The position numbers and the translations under genes were made by a program. A stretch of DNA of 64,000 bases from Spirosoma endbachense. Its GTDB lineage: Bacteria > Bacteroidota > Bacteroidia > Cytophagales > Spirosomataceae. The first letter of the stretch is position 1. Each line of letters opens with the position of its first letter. The notes beneath the pieces were generated by a model. It was given only the letters and a program-made list of their open reading frames with translations, was not told the origin of the DNA and made no database searches. Of the stretch, positions 1-7,439 are shown one piece after another. The stretch is taken from positions 3,745,779 through 3,809,778 of the forward strand of contig NZ_CP045997.1 of the NCBI RefSeq assembly GCF_010233585.1. The letters are read 5' to 3'.

Positions 1-921
1 ATGGTTTCCTTCATATCGCTCAATCAGGGTTCCATATAAAGCAATCGTTTGCGGGTTAATGGGTATAGTCATGCCTTTTTTCGGAACTGTTATAGGGCCA
101 TAATTATCCCGATTCCATGGATGCGCCGAGCCTCCATAAATACCCGGCATTAACTCTCCCGGATGATCCATCATGGGTTCGATGCTTTTTACCCAGTCGA
201 ACTCCTTAAACCTGGCAATGATGGCTGCCGTTGTGTTTACACTATAGCCAACGAGCGAATTCGTCTTTGTTGAGTCGTTATACTGCTCAAGCGGTTGCCA
301 GTTGATAAACGGCCCCTCTGGTGATTTGAAATCGTTAACAATATCATATCTGCGAAAAAACCGCTCATCGAGTACTTCGGTCGTTTTGACGAAATAATTG
401 GTTTCGGCGTGTGCGGGAGTCGGAAACAGCTTCCCGTTAATGTATACCTGTTGCTGGCGTATATCTATCCTGTCGCCGGGAACCCCGATACACCGCTTGA
501 TGAAATTCGTCTTTAAATCAACCGGATAATCAGGTTCTCCACTTTTGGGAGGAGGATAGTTAAAAACCACGACATCGCCATTTTTCACCTGGGTAAAACC
601 GGGTAACCGAAACGTTGGCAATTGAATGGCCGTACTGTAGGATGGAATGTTCGTGCCCCAGATTTTCTGATGGGTAAGCGGGACTTGTAAGGGCGTTTTA
701 AACGTACGCGCGCCATAATGAAGCTTGCTGACAAACAAAAAATCGCCTACCAGCAAACTATTTTCCATAGACGGCGTCGGAATGACAAACGGCTCCATGA
801 ATAACCAGCGGATAAGTGAAGCGGCAACAACAGCAAACAGGATCGAATCGAACCACTCCCGAAGGAATGATTTTTTTCGTTTGACCGGCTTGCTGGCAGT
901 TTTTAGTTGAGCATCGAGCAT
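1..921 (-). CDS. lepB: Signal peptidase I (partial, runs off the left edge)
   Basis: This membrane-anchored serine protease removes signal peptides from exported proteins. I translated the reverse strand from an ATG at 921. The protein begins MLDAQLKTAS, has one membrane segment at about residues 26-44, then the S26 catalytic serine in PTPSMENSL (Ser51). The general-base lysine lies in the box FIKRCIGVPGD (Lys142). The frame stays open to position 1, about 307 residues, so only the C-terminal end is missing. Long insertions between the boxes are usual in Bacteroidota LepB. The family assignment is firm because both catalytic boxes are present with correct spacing. The gene stands downstream of the osmolyte transporter genes but is separated from them by 159 bp with a small hairpin, so co-transcription is uncertain. 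Confidence 0.93.
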   Translation of the reverse strand, partial: MLDAQLKTASKPVKRKKSFLREWFDSILFAVVAASLIRWLFMEPFVIPTPSMENSLLVGDFLFVSKLHYGARTFKTPLQVPLTHQKIWGTNIPSYSTAIQLPTFRLPGFTQVKNGDVVVFNYPPPKSGEPDYPVDLKTNFIKRCIGVPGDRIDIRQQQVYINGKLFPTPAHAETNYFVKTTEVLDERFFRRYDIVNDFKSPEGPFINWQPLEQYNDSTKTNSLVGYSVNTTAAIIARFKEFDWVKSIEPMMDHPGELMPGIYGGSAHPWNRDNYGPITVPKKGMTIPINPQTIALYGTLIERYEGNH

Positions 922-924
922 AAA

Positions 925-986
925 CGAATGGGATCAGCGCAGAGATGGTATTAGGGAGAGGCTAACCGTACTCCATTTCCCATTCG
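925..986 (-). terminator. Weak inverted repeat between opu permease and lepB
   Basis: CGAATGGGA at 925-933 pairs with TCCCATTCG at 978-986, a 9-bp perfect stem with a 44-nt loop. It lies just upstream of the lepB start and downstream of the transporter stop codon. It could be a terminator or a leader structure. There is no clear T run on either side, so function is a guess. Confidence 0.3.
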
Positions 987-1080
987 ACGAAAAACATTTT
1001 GGGGAAAGGTAGGAACCAGGGATATGGAACAGGCTAAATTTTACACTGACGGTCAAACTGCGCGTCGAAGGGAGGCTGCT

Positions 1081-2640
1081 TTACTTTTTATCAAGAAATT
1101 TCACTAAATCCTCAATCGATCGAATACCCAGCTGTTGTGCCTGTTCCCGGCGCATCATCAGGCAATAGCTATTGTTAAAACCCAATGGCTTTAACCAATC
1201 CAGTTGGTATTTCTCACGAAATTGCTGGCGAACGAACTGATATACAGAATCCGGCTGCATTGGCAACGATTTCAGACGCGTGGCCGCCGGTTGCAGAATA
1301 ACCAGCAAACCGGTACCCGTGTATTCGGGATAAAAATCAATAGCCCCCGTTCGTAAGGCGTCGAAGCAGATTTGTGTTCCTCCCAGACCCGTGCGCGTCG
1401 CAACACGCAACCGTGTATGGCCTTCAATTAGCTGCCGGTAAATCTCAGCTAAAATGTATTGCTCCGTAAACACTTTTGATCCCATGACGATCGTCTCTGT
1501 CCGTTCTGTCGATTCAGGCGTTTTATACAAACCCGTTTGTTTCAAAAAATAATGTGCTATGGCTTCCGGGGACTGTTTTTTGTAGTCGGCCTGATAATTC
1601 AGGGCGGTCATAACCGAGTCGGTCAGTTTTCCGGCCAACAGATCAAGCGTTGGGCCGAGATCAGGAAAACGATCCAGCGTGGTTTGCCGCACAATCGGAG
1701 CGGCATCGTAGGGAGGGAACGCATGATGATTGTCCTCAAGCACAAGCAGATCATAGGCTTTGATCCGTCCATCCGTCGAGTAACCGCTGATGATGTCTAC
1801 CTGTTTTCGATGAATCGCTTCATACATCAGGCTCTGGTCAATCAGCCGGGGGCGCAGGTTCAGACCATATGTTTTTGTCAAGCCAGGATAGCCATCGGCC
1901 CGACCGTAAAACTCATGTGCAAAGCCAGCAATCAGTTTATCCTGCCGACCCGGCACCAGGTAAAACGCCGACAGGAAAGGAACCAGTATCAGAAAAGCCA
2001 GCGCTCCTAGCCGCAGTTTCTCCCCTGATAATCGCTGTAATCGGGCCAATCCTACATCAAAGCCCACGGCCAGCAGCGCGGCAGGAATGGCACCCGCCAG
2101 CATCATATTGACGTTACTGAGGGCGATACCACTAAAAATAAATTCGCCCAGTCCACCCGCAGCAACATAGGCGGCAAGAGTGGCTACGCCCACGTTGATG
2201 ACCGTTGCCGTACGAACACCCGCAAAAATAACGGGCAATGCTAACGGCAATTCTACCTTCGTCAGCACCTGCTTATCGGTCATTCCTACGCCCCGCGCTG
2301 CTTCCTTTACCGATGGATTGACTTCGATAATGCCCACATAGGTATTCCGAATAATCGGCAGGAGCGCATACAGAAACAGAGCAACCAGAGCAGGACCGAC
2401 ACCGATACCCAGCAATGGAATCAGAAATCCCAGCAGGGCAACGCTTGGAATAGTCTGCAACACACCGGCGATACCTAAAACACTACTTGCCAGCTTCGGC
2501 CGACGGGCAATCACAATACCCAACGGCACCCCAATCAGCAAGGCAACCAGTAGCGAGACAAAGGTTAGCCCAATATGCGTCAGGGTTTGCTCCAGCAGTT
2601 TATCGGCATGGTCACGAATAAAAGCAAAGAAGTCGGTCAT
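1081..2640 (-). CDS. Osmolyte ABC transporter permease fused to a substrate-binding domain
   Basis: This is the inner-membrane permease of a glycine betaine/choline/carnitine-type importer (OpuB/OpuC/ProW family), fused at its C-terminus to the solute receptor. Residues 1-205 carry the ProW-type membrane domain with the EAA loop (KEAARGVGM, about 112-120) that docks the ATPase. A further membrane anchor follows at about 211-230, then the receptor. The receptor motifs appear in swapped order. The half with DGYPGL, STDGRIKAYDL and FPPYDAAP (about 234-375) precedes the half with GSKVFTEQ, YPEYTGTG and GFNNSY (about 384-519). Free-standing OpuCC/OpuBC proteins have the opposite order, so the domain looks circularly permuted. 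Its ATPase is the next gene upstream (2688-3401). The substrate within the quaternary-ammonium class cannot be read from sequence. Confidence 0.93.
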   Translation of the reverse strand: MTDFFAFIRDHADKLLEQTLTHIGLTFVSLLVALLIGVPLGIVIARRPKLASSVLGIAGVLQTIPSVALLGFLIPLLGIGVGPALVALFLYALLPIIRNTYVGIIEVNPSVKEAARGVGMTDKQVLTKVELPLALPVIFAGVRTATVINVGVATLAAYVAAGGLGEFIFSGIALSNVNMMLAGAIPAALLAVGFDVGLARLQRLSGEKLRLGALAFLILVPFLSAFYLVPGRQDKLIAGFAHEFYGRADGYPGLTKTYGLNLRPRLIDQSLMYEAIHRKQVDIISGYSTDGRIKAYDLLVLEDNHHAFPPYDAAPIVRQTTLDRFPDLGPTLDLLAGKLTDSVMTALNYQADYKKQSPEAIAHYFLKQTGLYKTPESTERTETIVMGSKVFTEQYILAEIYRQLIEGHTRLRVATRTGLGGTQICFDALRTGAIDFYPEYTGTGLLVILQPAATRLKSLPMQPDSVYQFVRQQFREKYQLDWLKPLGFNNSYCLMMRREQAQQLGIRSIEDLVKFLDKK

Positions 2641-2687
2641 TAGTTGACACCGGATTGGCGTTCCAGCCTGACAAAAGCAGGCTTAGT

Positions 2688-3401
2688 CTATATTTCCATA
2701 AAATCACGGACGAAATCAGTGGCCGGATGGTTCAGCAATTCGCCGGGCGGCCCAAGCTGAACAATTCGTCCTTTATCCATAAGCGCAACGCGATCGGCCA
2801 GTTCGAGGGCTTCACGTACATCGTGCGTCACCAAAACGACGGTGGTTTCCTGTAACTCATTCAGCCCGAACAGTTCGCGCCGAACGTGCTTACGTGTAAA
2901 GGGGTCCAAGGCACCAAAAGGCTCATCCATCAGCACTACGGGTGGGCGAGCCGCCAGAGCCCGCGCTAAACCTACACGCTGCCGCTGTCCGCTACTTAAT
3001 TCAGCCGGATACCGGGTCAACAAGGATTCGGGCAATTGAAGTTTGTCGATCAGTTCGCGTATTCGCTGCTGCGTTGCAGCCAGATCCCAGCCGAGCAGTT
3101 TAGGCACAGTAGCAATTGCCTCGGCAACGGTGTAATGCGGAAACAGGCCACCGTCCTGAATGACATAACCAATGCGTCGACGGAGTTCAGGGCCGGGTTG
3201 TTGCCGCACATCCACGCCATCGACACTGATCGAACCCGTTGTGGGTTCGATCAGCCGGTTAATCATCTTTAGGGTAGTCGTTTTCCCGCAACCACTTGTA
3301 CCAAGCAAAACCAGATTTTCGCCCCGTCCAATTGATAATGATACATCATTAACCGCCGTATGTGACGCAAACTGTTTCGTCAGATTTATTATCTTGATCA
3401 T
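2688..3401 (-). CDS. Osmolyte ABC transporter ATP-binding protein
   Basis: This is the ATPase that powers the permease/receptor fusion encoded 47 bp downstream. The 237-residue protein has Walker A GTSGCGKT at 34-41, the Q-loop VIQDGG near 80-85, the ABC signature LSSGQ at 135-139, Walker B VVLMDEP at 155-161 and a switch histidine in VTHD. It belongs to the OpuBA/ProV branch but ends soon after the nucleotide-binding domain. It lacks the C-terminal CBS pair that many ProV/OpuCA proteins use for ionic-strength sensing, so osmotic gating by that route is not expected. The start codon overlaps the stop codon of the DUF427 gene by 4 bp (ATGA), which argues for translational coupling in one operon. 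Confidence 0.93.
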   Translation of the reverse strand: MIKIINLTKQFASHTAVNDVSLSIGRGENLVLLGTSGCGKTTTLKMINRLIEPTTGSISVDGVDVRQQPGPELRRRIGYVIQDGGLFPHYTVAEAIATVPKLLGWDLAATQQRIRELIDKLQLPESLLTRYPAELSSGQRQRVGLARALAARPPVVLMDEPFGALDPFTRKHVRRELFGLNELQETTVVLVTHDVREALELADRVALMDKGRIVQLGPPGELLNHPATDFVRDFMEI

Positions 3402-3679
3402 TCAACCACCCGAACGCCTTTCCAGAATGCGACCCGGTCTTTAATCTGGCTGGCGGCCGGTTTTGGATCGGGGTAATACCAGACCGCATCCGTATTGTTT
3501 TTACCATCTACTGTCAGCGAATAATAGGATGCCAGCCCTTTCCAGGGACAGGTGGTGTGCGTTGAGCTAGCCAGCAAAAAGTCAGTATTGACCGAGCCTT
3601 TCGGGAAGTAATGATTATTTTCAACAACGACCGTGTCGTTGCTTTCAGCGATGATTTTACCGTTCCAGATTGCTTTCAT
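3398..3679 (-). CDS. DUF427 domain protein
   Basis: This 93-residue protein covers the whole DUF427 fold (typical length 90-120). The family features visible are a start of the type MKAIWNGKIIAES, the block HYFPKGSVN, the CPWKG motif (about residues 45-49), and VWYYPDPKPAA followed by a DRVAFW segment. The biochemical function of DUF427 is not established. It is the first gene of an apparent three-gene operon with the osmolyte transporter (4-bp overlap with the ATPase gene), so a link to the same stress response is possible, but that is inference from position only. Confidence 0.9.
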   Translation of the reverse strand: MKAIWNGKIIAESNDTVVVENNHYFPKGSVNTDFLLASSTHTTCPWKGLASYYSLTVDGKNNTDAVWYYPDPKPAASQIKDRVAFWKGVRVVE

Positions 3680-3710
3680 TCGTGGTGAAGTTATAGCGTT
3701 GAATACTTCA

Positions 3711-3753
3711 GGGCATTCGCAGAAACCGTGTCATGATTTTCTGCGAATGTCCC
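3711..3753 (-). repeat. Hairpin in the leader of the DUF427-transporter operon
   Basis: GGGCATTCGCAGAAA (3711-3725) pairs with TTTCTGCGAATGTCCC (3738-3753) with a single bulged base and a 12-nt loop. It sits 32 bp upstream of the DUF427 start, so it would be in the transcript leader if the promoter lies further upstream. It could be a regulatory leader structure or a remnant of a repeat. Confidence 0.5.
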
Positions 3754-3801
3754 GTTCTTATGCATTTACTGCCCGTACTTTTTTATAAACTATATAATCC
3801 A

Positions 3802-3895
3802 GGACTTTGGCTTCGAGCCGTGCCACCTCGGCCGCGGACGGTGGTTAACCACGACAGTCTAAAATAACCGTGGCACAGCTCGAAGCGAAAAGCCT
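3802..3895. repeat. Dispersed palindrome family, copy 1 (degenerate)
   Basis: The left arm starts near 3802 (GGACTTTGGCTTCGAGC, then CGTGCCAC) and the right arm (GTGGCAC, then GCTCGAAG) ends near 3895. The arms match over 26 positions with about 4 mismatches, separated by about 42 nt. The core CGTGCCAC...GTGGCAC is shared with copies at 14568-14630 and 36235-36312. Here it lies just past the stop codon of the CocE-type gene and may act as its terminator. The longer spacer and mismatches make it the most decayed of the three. Confidence 0.7.
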
Positions 3896-3922
3896 GTAAT
3901 CGTAACAACGAACGATTTGTGT

Positions 3923-5875
3923 TCATTTCACTACCTGCACCTCGATTATCGAATTGTCATATATCCGGTGCGTGGCCTTCTGAAAATCATCAGCGTTCGC
4001 TTTAAAAATGTTTTCTACATATTTCTGGGGATTACGATCGATGAGCGGGAACCAGGTACTTTGCACCTGAATCATCATCCGATGGCCTTTTTTGAAGGTA
4101 TGGAGCACATCCTGCAAACGGAATGTCACATCAGTAACCTCGCCCGATTTGAATGGCTCGGGTTTCTCGAACGAGTTGCGGAACCGCCCACGCATGGCTT
4201 CCGAACGCACCATCTGCTGGTAGTTGCCAAGGGTAATGTTCTTGTTCGGCATATACGGATGGTTCGGCTCATTAGCCGGATAAACATCAATCAGTTTCAC
4301 TACCCAGTCGGCATCGGTGCCGGTCGTGCTGACCTTCAGTTTGGCAGTTATTTCACCACCAAGTGTCATATCTTCGGTTAAAACATCCGTCTGAAACGTT
4401 AGTACATCGGGCCGTCGGCTGGCAAACCGCTGATCTTCCGACATGTAGTTGAAGGGTGTGAATCCCTGCGTCGTTGTGATGTCTTCGGTATACGGCACGG
4501 GCTTCATGGGATCACTGATAAATTCCGAGAACCGGAGCGTCGGACCGCTGCCCGCATCGGTCGAACCCATAACCCGGTTCGTGGCCAACTGACCGCCCGA
4601 CATCAGGTAATATTGCTTCGTTTGCGCATCGGCAGCGGGCCATTTATCAAACGCTTTCCACTCATTGCGGCCCGTATTGAACAGGTACGCTTCAGGCAGG
4701 CCAGTTTTACCGTCGCCCGTTCCCTTCAGAAAATGATTGAAGAATTTGGCTTCGATATTCCGCTGGTAGAACGTTGCGATGCTATCACCAAAATAGATAT
4801 TACTATGCAGTGTATGTCCTGTCTCGCGCGACCAGCGGCCATGCCCAAACGGCCCCATCACCAGCGTGTTGTAGGTGCCGGGATTGTTTTTCTCAACCGT
4901 CTTGTAGATGTTCAGCGGACCGTATAAATCTTCGGCATCGAACCAACCGCCTACGGTCATCAGGGCGTGTTTTACGTTTTTGAGGTGTGGAATAATACTA
5001 CGCTTCTGCCAGAATTCGTCGTAGTTTGGATGCTCAACCGTTTCCTGCCAGTAGAAATTATCCTTGTAATATTTATCCACATTTTTCAACGGGCCAAGAT
5101 CGTACTGCCACTGAAACCCATCGTTGCTCCCCGTTTGAATAAACCCGTTGTTATACCAGGCTTCCGTCGTTGGTTGTGGGTGCTGAATACCAAATACGGG
5201 ATAGGTGAACAGATAAGCCTGAATAAAGGCACCATTATGGTGAAAATCGTCGAAGAAAAAGTCCGATACGGGTGCCTGGGGCGACGACGCTTTCAGGGCA
5301 GGGTGAGCCGCAACGGCCCCGGCAATGGTATAGAAACCAGGGTAACTAATGCCCCACTGCCCAACGCGTCCGGTGTTATTGGTTACGTTTTTAAGCAGCC
5401 AGTCTATCGTATCATACGTGTCCGAGCTTTCGTCAACCGCCAGCGCCGACTGACGGGCGGGTGCTTTTCCTTTCTTCTTTGCATTGGCCTCAACCGCCGG
5501 TTGCTGGTCGGTTACGGTCGGCGTCATGTTGGTCCAGGTCCCCTCCGAAGCCCAGCGTCCACGCACATCCTGATACACAAAAATGTATTTGTCACGCATC
5601 AGCGTTCCCGATGGTCCTACCTGATTCGGGTACGTGTCGGGGCCATAGGGCGCTACACTGTAGCACGTCCGCTGCATCATAAACGGGTATTTATTCGTTG
5701 GCGAAGCATCCTTAGGCACATAGACAGTTGTATGCAACTTCGTCCCGTCGCGCATGGGGATTTTGTACTCAACTTTCTGGTAATTATCGCGAACGTAGTT
5801 AGCGGCAGGGGTTGTTTGCGCCCTGACGAGTGAAGACAACGCAGGGATAAGCAGGCAATATAGCCACTTCTTCAT
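3923..5875 (-). CDS. CocE/NonD-family serine hydrolase, secreted
   Basis: An exported alpha/beta hydrolase of the CocE/X-Pro dipeptidyl-peptidase (S15) family, 650 residues. A signal peptide (MKKWLYCLLIPALSSLVRAQ) is cleaved near residue 20. The nucleophile elbow GISYPG places the catalytic serine at about 177. Later motifs that fit the acid and base of the triad are GGWFDAEDLYG and GPFGHGRW. The C-terminal third is the jelly-roll domain of this family (LGGEITAKLKVSTTGTDADW). A Lys/Ala-rich insertion at about 124-150 is not typical of the core fold. Family members cleave acyl or peptide bonds (cocaine esterase, glutaryl-7-ACA acylase, Xaa-Pro peptidase), so the substrate cannot be named. It is a single-gene unit with hairpins on the 3' side. 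Confidence 0.92.
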   Translation of the reverse strand: MKKWLYCLLIPALSSLVRAQTTPAANYVRDNYQKVEYKIPMRDGTKLHTTVYVPKDASPTNKYPFMMQRTCYSVAPYGPDTYPNQVGPSGTLMRDKYIFVYQDVRGRWASEGTWTNMTPTVTDQQPAVEANAKKKGKAPARQSALAVDESSDTYDTIDWLLKNVTNNTGRVGQWGISYPGFYTIAGAVAAHPALKASSPQAPVSDFFFDDFHHNGAFIQAYLFTYPVFGIQHPQPTTEAWYNNGFIQTGSNDGFQWQYDLGPLKNVDKYYKDNFYWQETVEHPNYDEFWQKRSIIPHLKNVKHALMTVGGWFDAEDLYGPLNIYKTVEKNNPGTYNTLVMGPFGHGRWSRETGHTLHSNIYFGDSIATFYQRNIEAKFFNHFLKGTGDGKTGLPEAYLFNTGRNEWKAFDKWPAADAQTKQYYLMSGGQLATNRVMGSTDAGSGPTLRFSEFISDPMKPVPYTEDITTTQGFTPFNYMSEDQRFASRRPDVLTFQTDVLTEDMTLGGEITAKLKVSTTGTDADWVVKLIDVYPANEPNHPYMPNKNITLGNYQQMVRSEAMRGRFRNSFEKPEPFKSGEVTDVTFRLQDVLHTFKKGHRMMIQVQSTWFPLIDRNPQKYVENIFKANADDFQKATHRIYDNSIIEVQVVK

Positions 5876-6016
5876 GGAGCTGATGGAGTTAAGAAAACGA
5901 AACTACTGTAAATATACTAGTCTGATCCGTATTGCCTTCTGCCCAAAACGACCGTTGCAAATGGGGATTCAGGCATACTGATCGTCCACCAGGCCTGTCA
6001 TCTTATCATAGAAAAG

Positions 6017-6163
6017 CTACGTTCTGACTCTACGTTTAATTTTATGAACCCTGCTTCCTATTCCAAGCAGGTAGTATAGCCAGCCTAATAAAACCACACC
6101 AATGACAACGACAACGACCCAGATTTTACCATCCGCCCTAAGAATTTCTGTTAACTGCCTCAT
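6017..6163 (-). CDS. CcmD-like small membrane protein
   Basis: A 48-residue protein starting at the ATG at 6163 (MRQLTEILRADGKIW) and ending at the TAG at 6017-6019. It has a short polar N-terminus, one strongly hydrophobic helix (WVVVVVIGVVLLGWLYYLL, residues 15-33) and a basic C-terminal tail (HKIKRRVRT). The DGKIW...hydrophobic...KIKRR layout is that of the CcmD-like proteins that follow ccsA/ccmC in Bacteroidota. Its position 30 bp downstream of the CcsA gene on the same strand supports this. CcmD stabilises the haem-handling CcmC complex in classical system I. A similar role here is inference. Very short genes of this kind are easily left unannotated. Confidence 0.8.
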   Translation of the reverse strand: MRQLTEILRADGKIWVVVVVIGVVLLGWLYYLLGIGSRVHKIKRRVRT

Positions 6164-6193
6164 TTTTAATTTTTTATAAACATGATTTTGAAC

Positions 6194-6889
6194 TTAGGCA
6201 TGCGTACTGGCCGATTTTTTAGACTCTTCCTGCTCGTCTAAATCGATTTCTAACCGACGTAATCTGACCCGAAGCTGCGTAATCCAAAACCCCAATAAGG
6301 TAAACCCAACAAAAGCGGGTCTGATTATCATTTTTATCGAATTGTCCGAATCGTATTGATTAAATCCAGGATTACCGCCGTTACCGGGATGTAGCGAATC
6401 GGTAAATCGGGGCAAAATGAGAATAAGCGGAATAAAAATAGCAAAGGCAAAGATGTTGTAAACCGACGAAATGCGGGCTCGACGCATTTCGTCATCAAAT
6501 GACCGGCGTAAGACAAAATAGGCCAGATACATCAACATACCAACAGCGACTCCATTGGTTTTTGGGTCATTTGGCCACAGATCGCCCCAGGCAAAGTAAG
6601 CCCATACCGACCCGGTAATACAGCCTAAAACGCCAAAGAGAAGTGCTGTATTAGCCAGTTCTACGGCGATTAAATCATCATCAGGTTTACCTTTTCTTAG
6701 ATAACGGATCGAAAAGATGGCGGACGAAAGCAACATGACCATCATCGCAATCCAAAGGGGCGGATGAAAGAATGTATTGCGGATGGCCTCGTGTAAAATA
6801 GGCAATTTAGGGACAGGGTTAATCAGGCCTGCAACAAAGACATACGCCAAAATAAGTACGGTTAAAGCTTTCCACCACTGTTTAAGCAT
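6194..6889 (-). CDS. ccsA: Cytochrome c assembly protein CcsA/CcmC (haem handling)
   Basis: A 231-residue polytopic membrane protein of the haem-handling (HHP) superfamily. It shows about six hydrophobic segments and the tryptophan-rich periplasmic motif GSVWAYFAWGDLWPNDPK (about residues 97-114). This corresponds to the WGxxWxWD haem-binding loop of CcmC/CcsA. It delivers haem to the periplasmic face for attachment to c-type cytochromes. The C-terminal cytosolic tail is charged (LDEQEESKKS). A CcmD-like gene follows directly, suggesting a two-gene unit. No ccmB, ccmF or resA-type gene lies nearby. Bacteroidota commonly name this gene either ccsA or ccmC, so the symbol is a naming choice. Confidence 0.9.
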   Translation of the reverse strand: MLKQWWKALTVLILAYVFVAGLINPVPKLPILHEAIRNTFFHPPLWIAMMVMLLSSAIFSIRYLRKGKPDDDLIAVELANTALLFGVLGCITGSVWAYFAWGDLWPNDPKTNGVAVGMLMYLAYFVLRRSFDDEMRRARISSVYNIFAFAIFIPLILILPRFTDSLHPGNGGNPGFNQYDSDNSIKMIIRPAFVGFTLLGFWITQLRVRLRRLEIDLDEQEESKKSASTHA

Positions 6890-7246
6890 AGGTCGACAGG
6901 TTCTTGTAAATAAGGATTAACGATAGATAGCGCGTTGTGTAAAGGGTTGTTTTCTAGCTTTACTATTGAAACCGTTGGTTAGCCATACTTGCTGATTTGG
7001 GTTCTGTGCAAAAAAGCCAGCATTCAATCCCAACGAAAAAGCCTTTTTCGACTAATGTCTACCGTTGGCCTGTTTGATGGCTGAATGTCAATCCAAATCG
7101 ATCAGGAAACTTATGAAAAAAAGCATTCGATCAGTCGCTCCTAGACGCCTATTTCTTTACAGGATCAGCTTATTCAACGAAGGTATTATTGATCTGAACT
7201 TAGTCTGTAAAGCGGCTGATGTGGTGTTCGTTTGTTAACGATGTGT
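6890..7246. other. Intergenic region without a recognisable gene
   Basis: This 357-bp stretch lies between the start of ccsA and a hairpin array following the first SusD gene. It must hold the ccsA promoter, but I find no convincing TAnnTTTG element in the correct orientation and no open frame that looks coding. Confidence 0.6.
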
Positions 7247-7425
7247 TGTCGGTTTCTCAAAACCGACACCGCGAGGAGGGTTCGCCGATGCGACGGCGAA
7301 CCCTCCGCAAAGGTCAGGTTGAAGAACCTGACCTCACGTCGATACCCACAGCAACTTTACGGATTGAATCACAGATGCTTAAACTGAAAAATGGACTACC
7401 GTAGCAGTCCATTTTTCAGTTTAAG
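7247..7425. repeat. Array of four consecutive perfect hairpins
   Basis: There are four perfect stems in 179 bp. TGTCGGTTT/AAACCGACA (7247-7268) has a 4-nt loop. GGAGGGTTCGCC/GGCGAACCCTCC (7275-7306) has an 8-nt loop. AGGTCAGGTT/AACCTGACCT (7311-7334) has a 4-nt loop. A 20-bp stem (7378-7397 with 7406-7425) has an 8-nt loop. The last stem lies 14 bp beyond the SusD stop codon and carries A and T runs, so it could terminate the SusC/SusD transcript. The other three lie further downstream in the same direction of transcription, towards ccsA. Confidence 0.85.
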
Positions 7426-7439
7426 TCTTCGTCGGGAAA

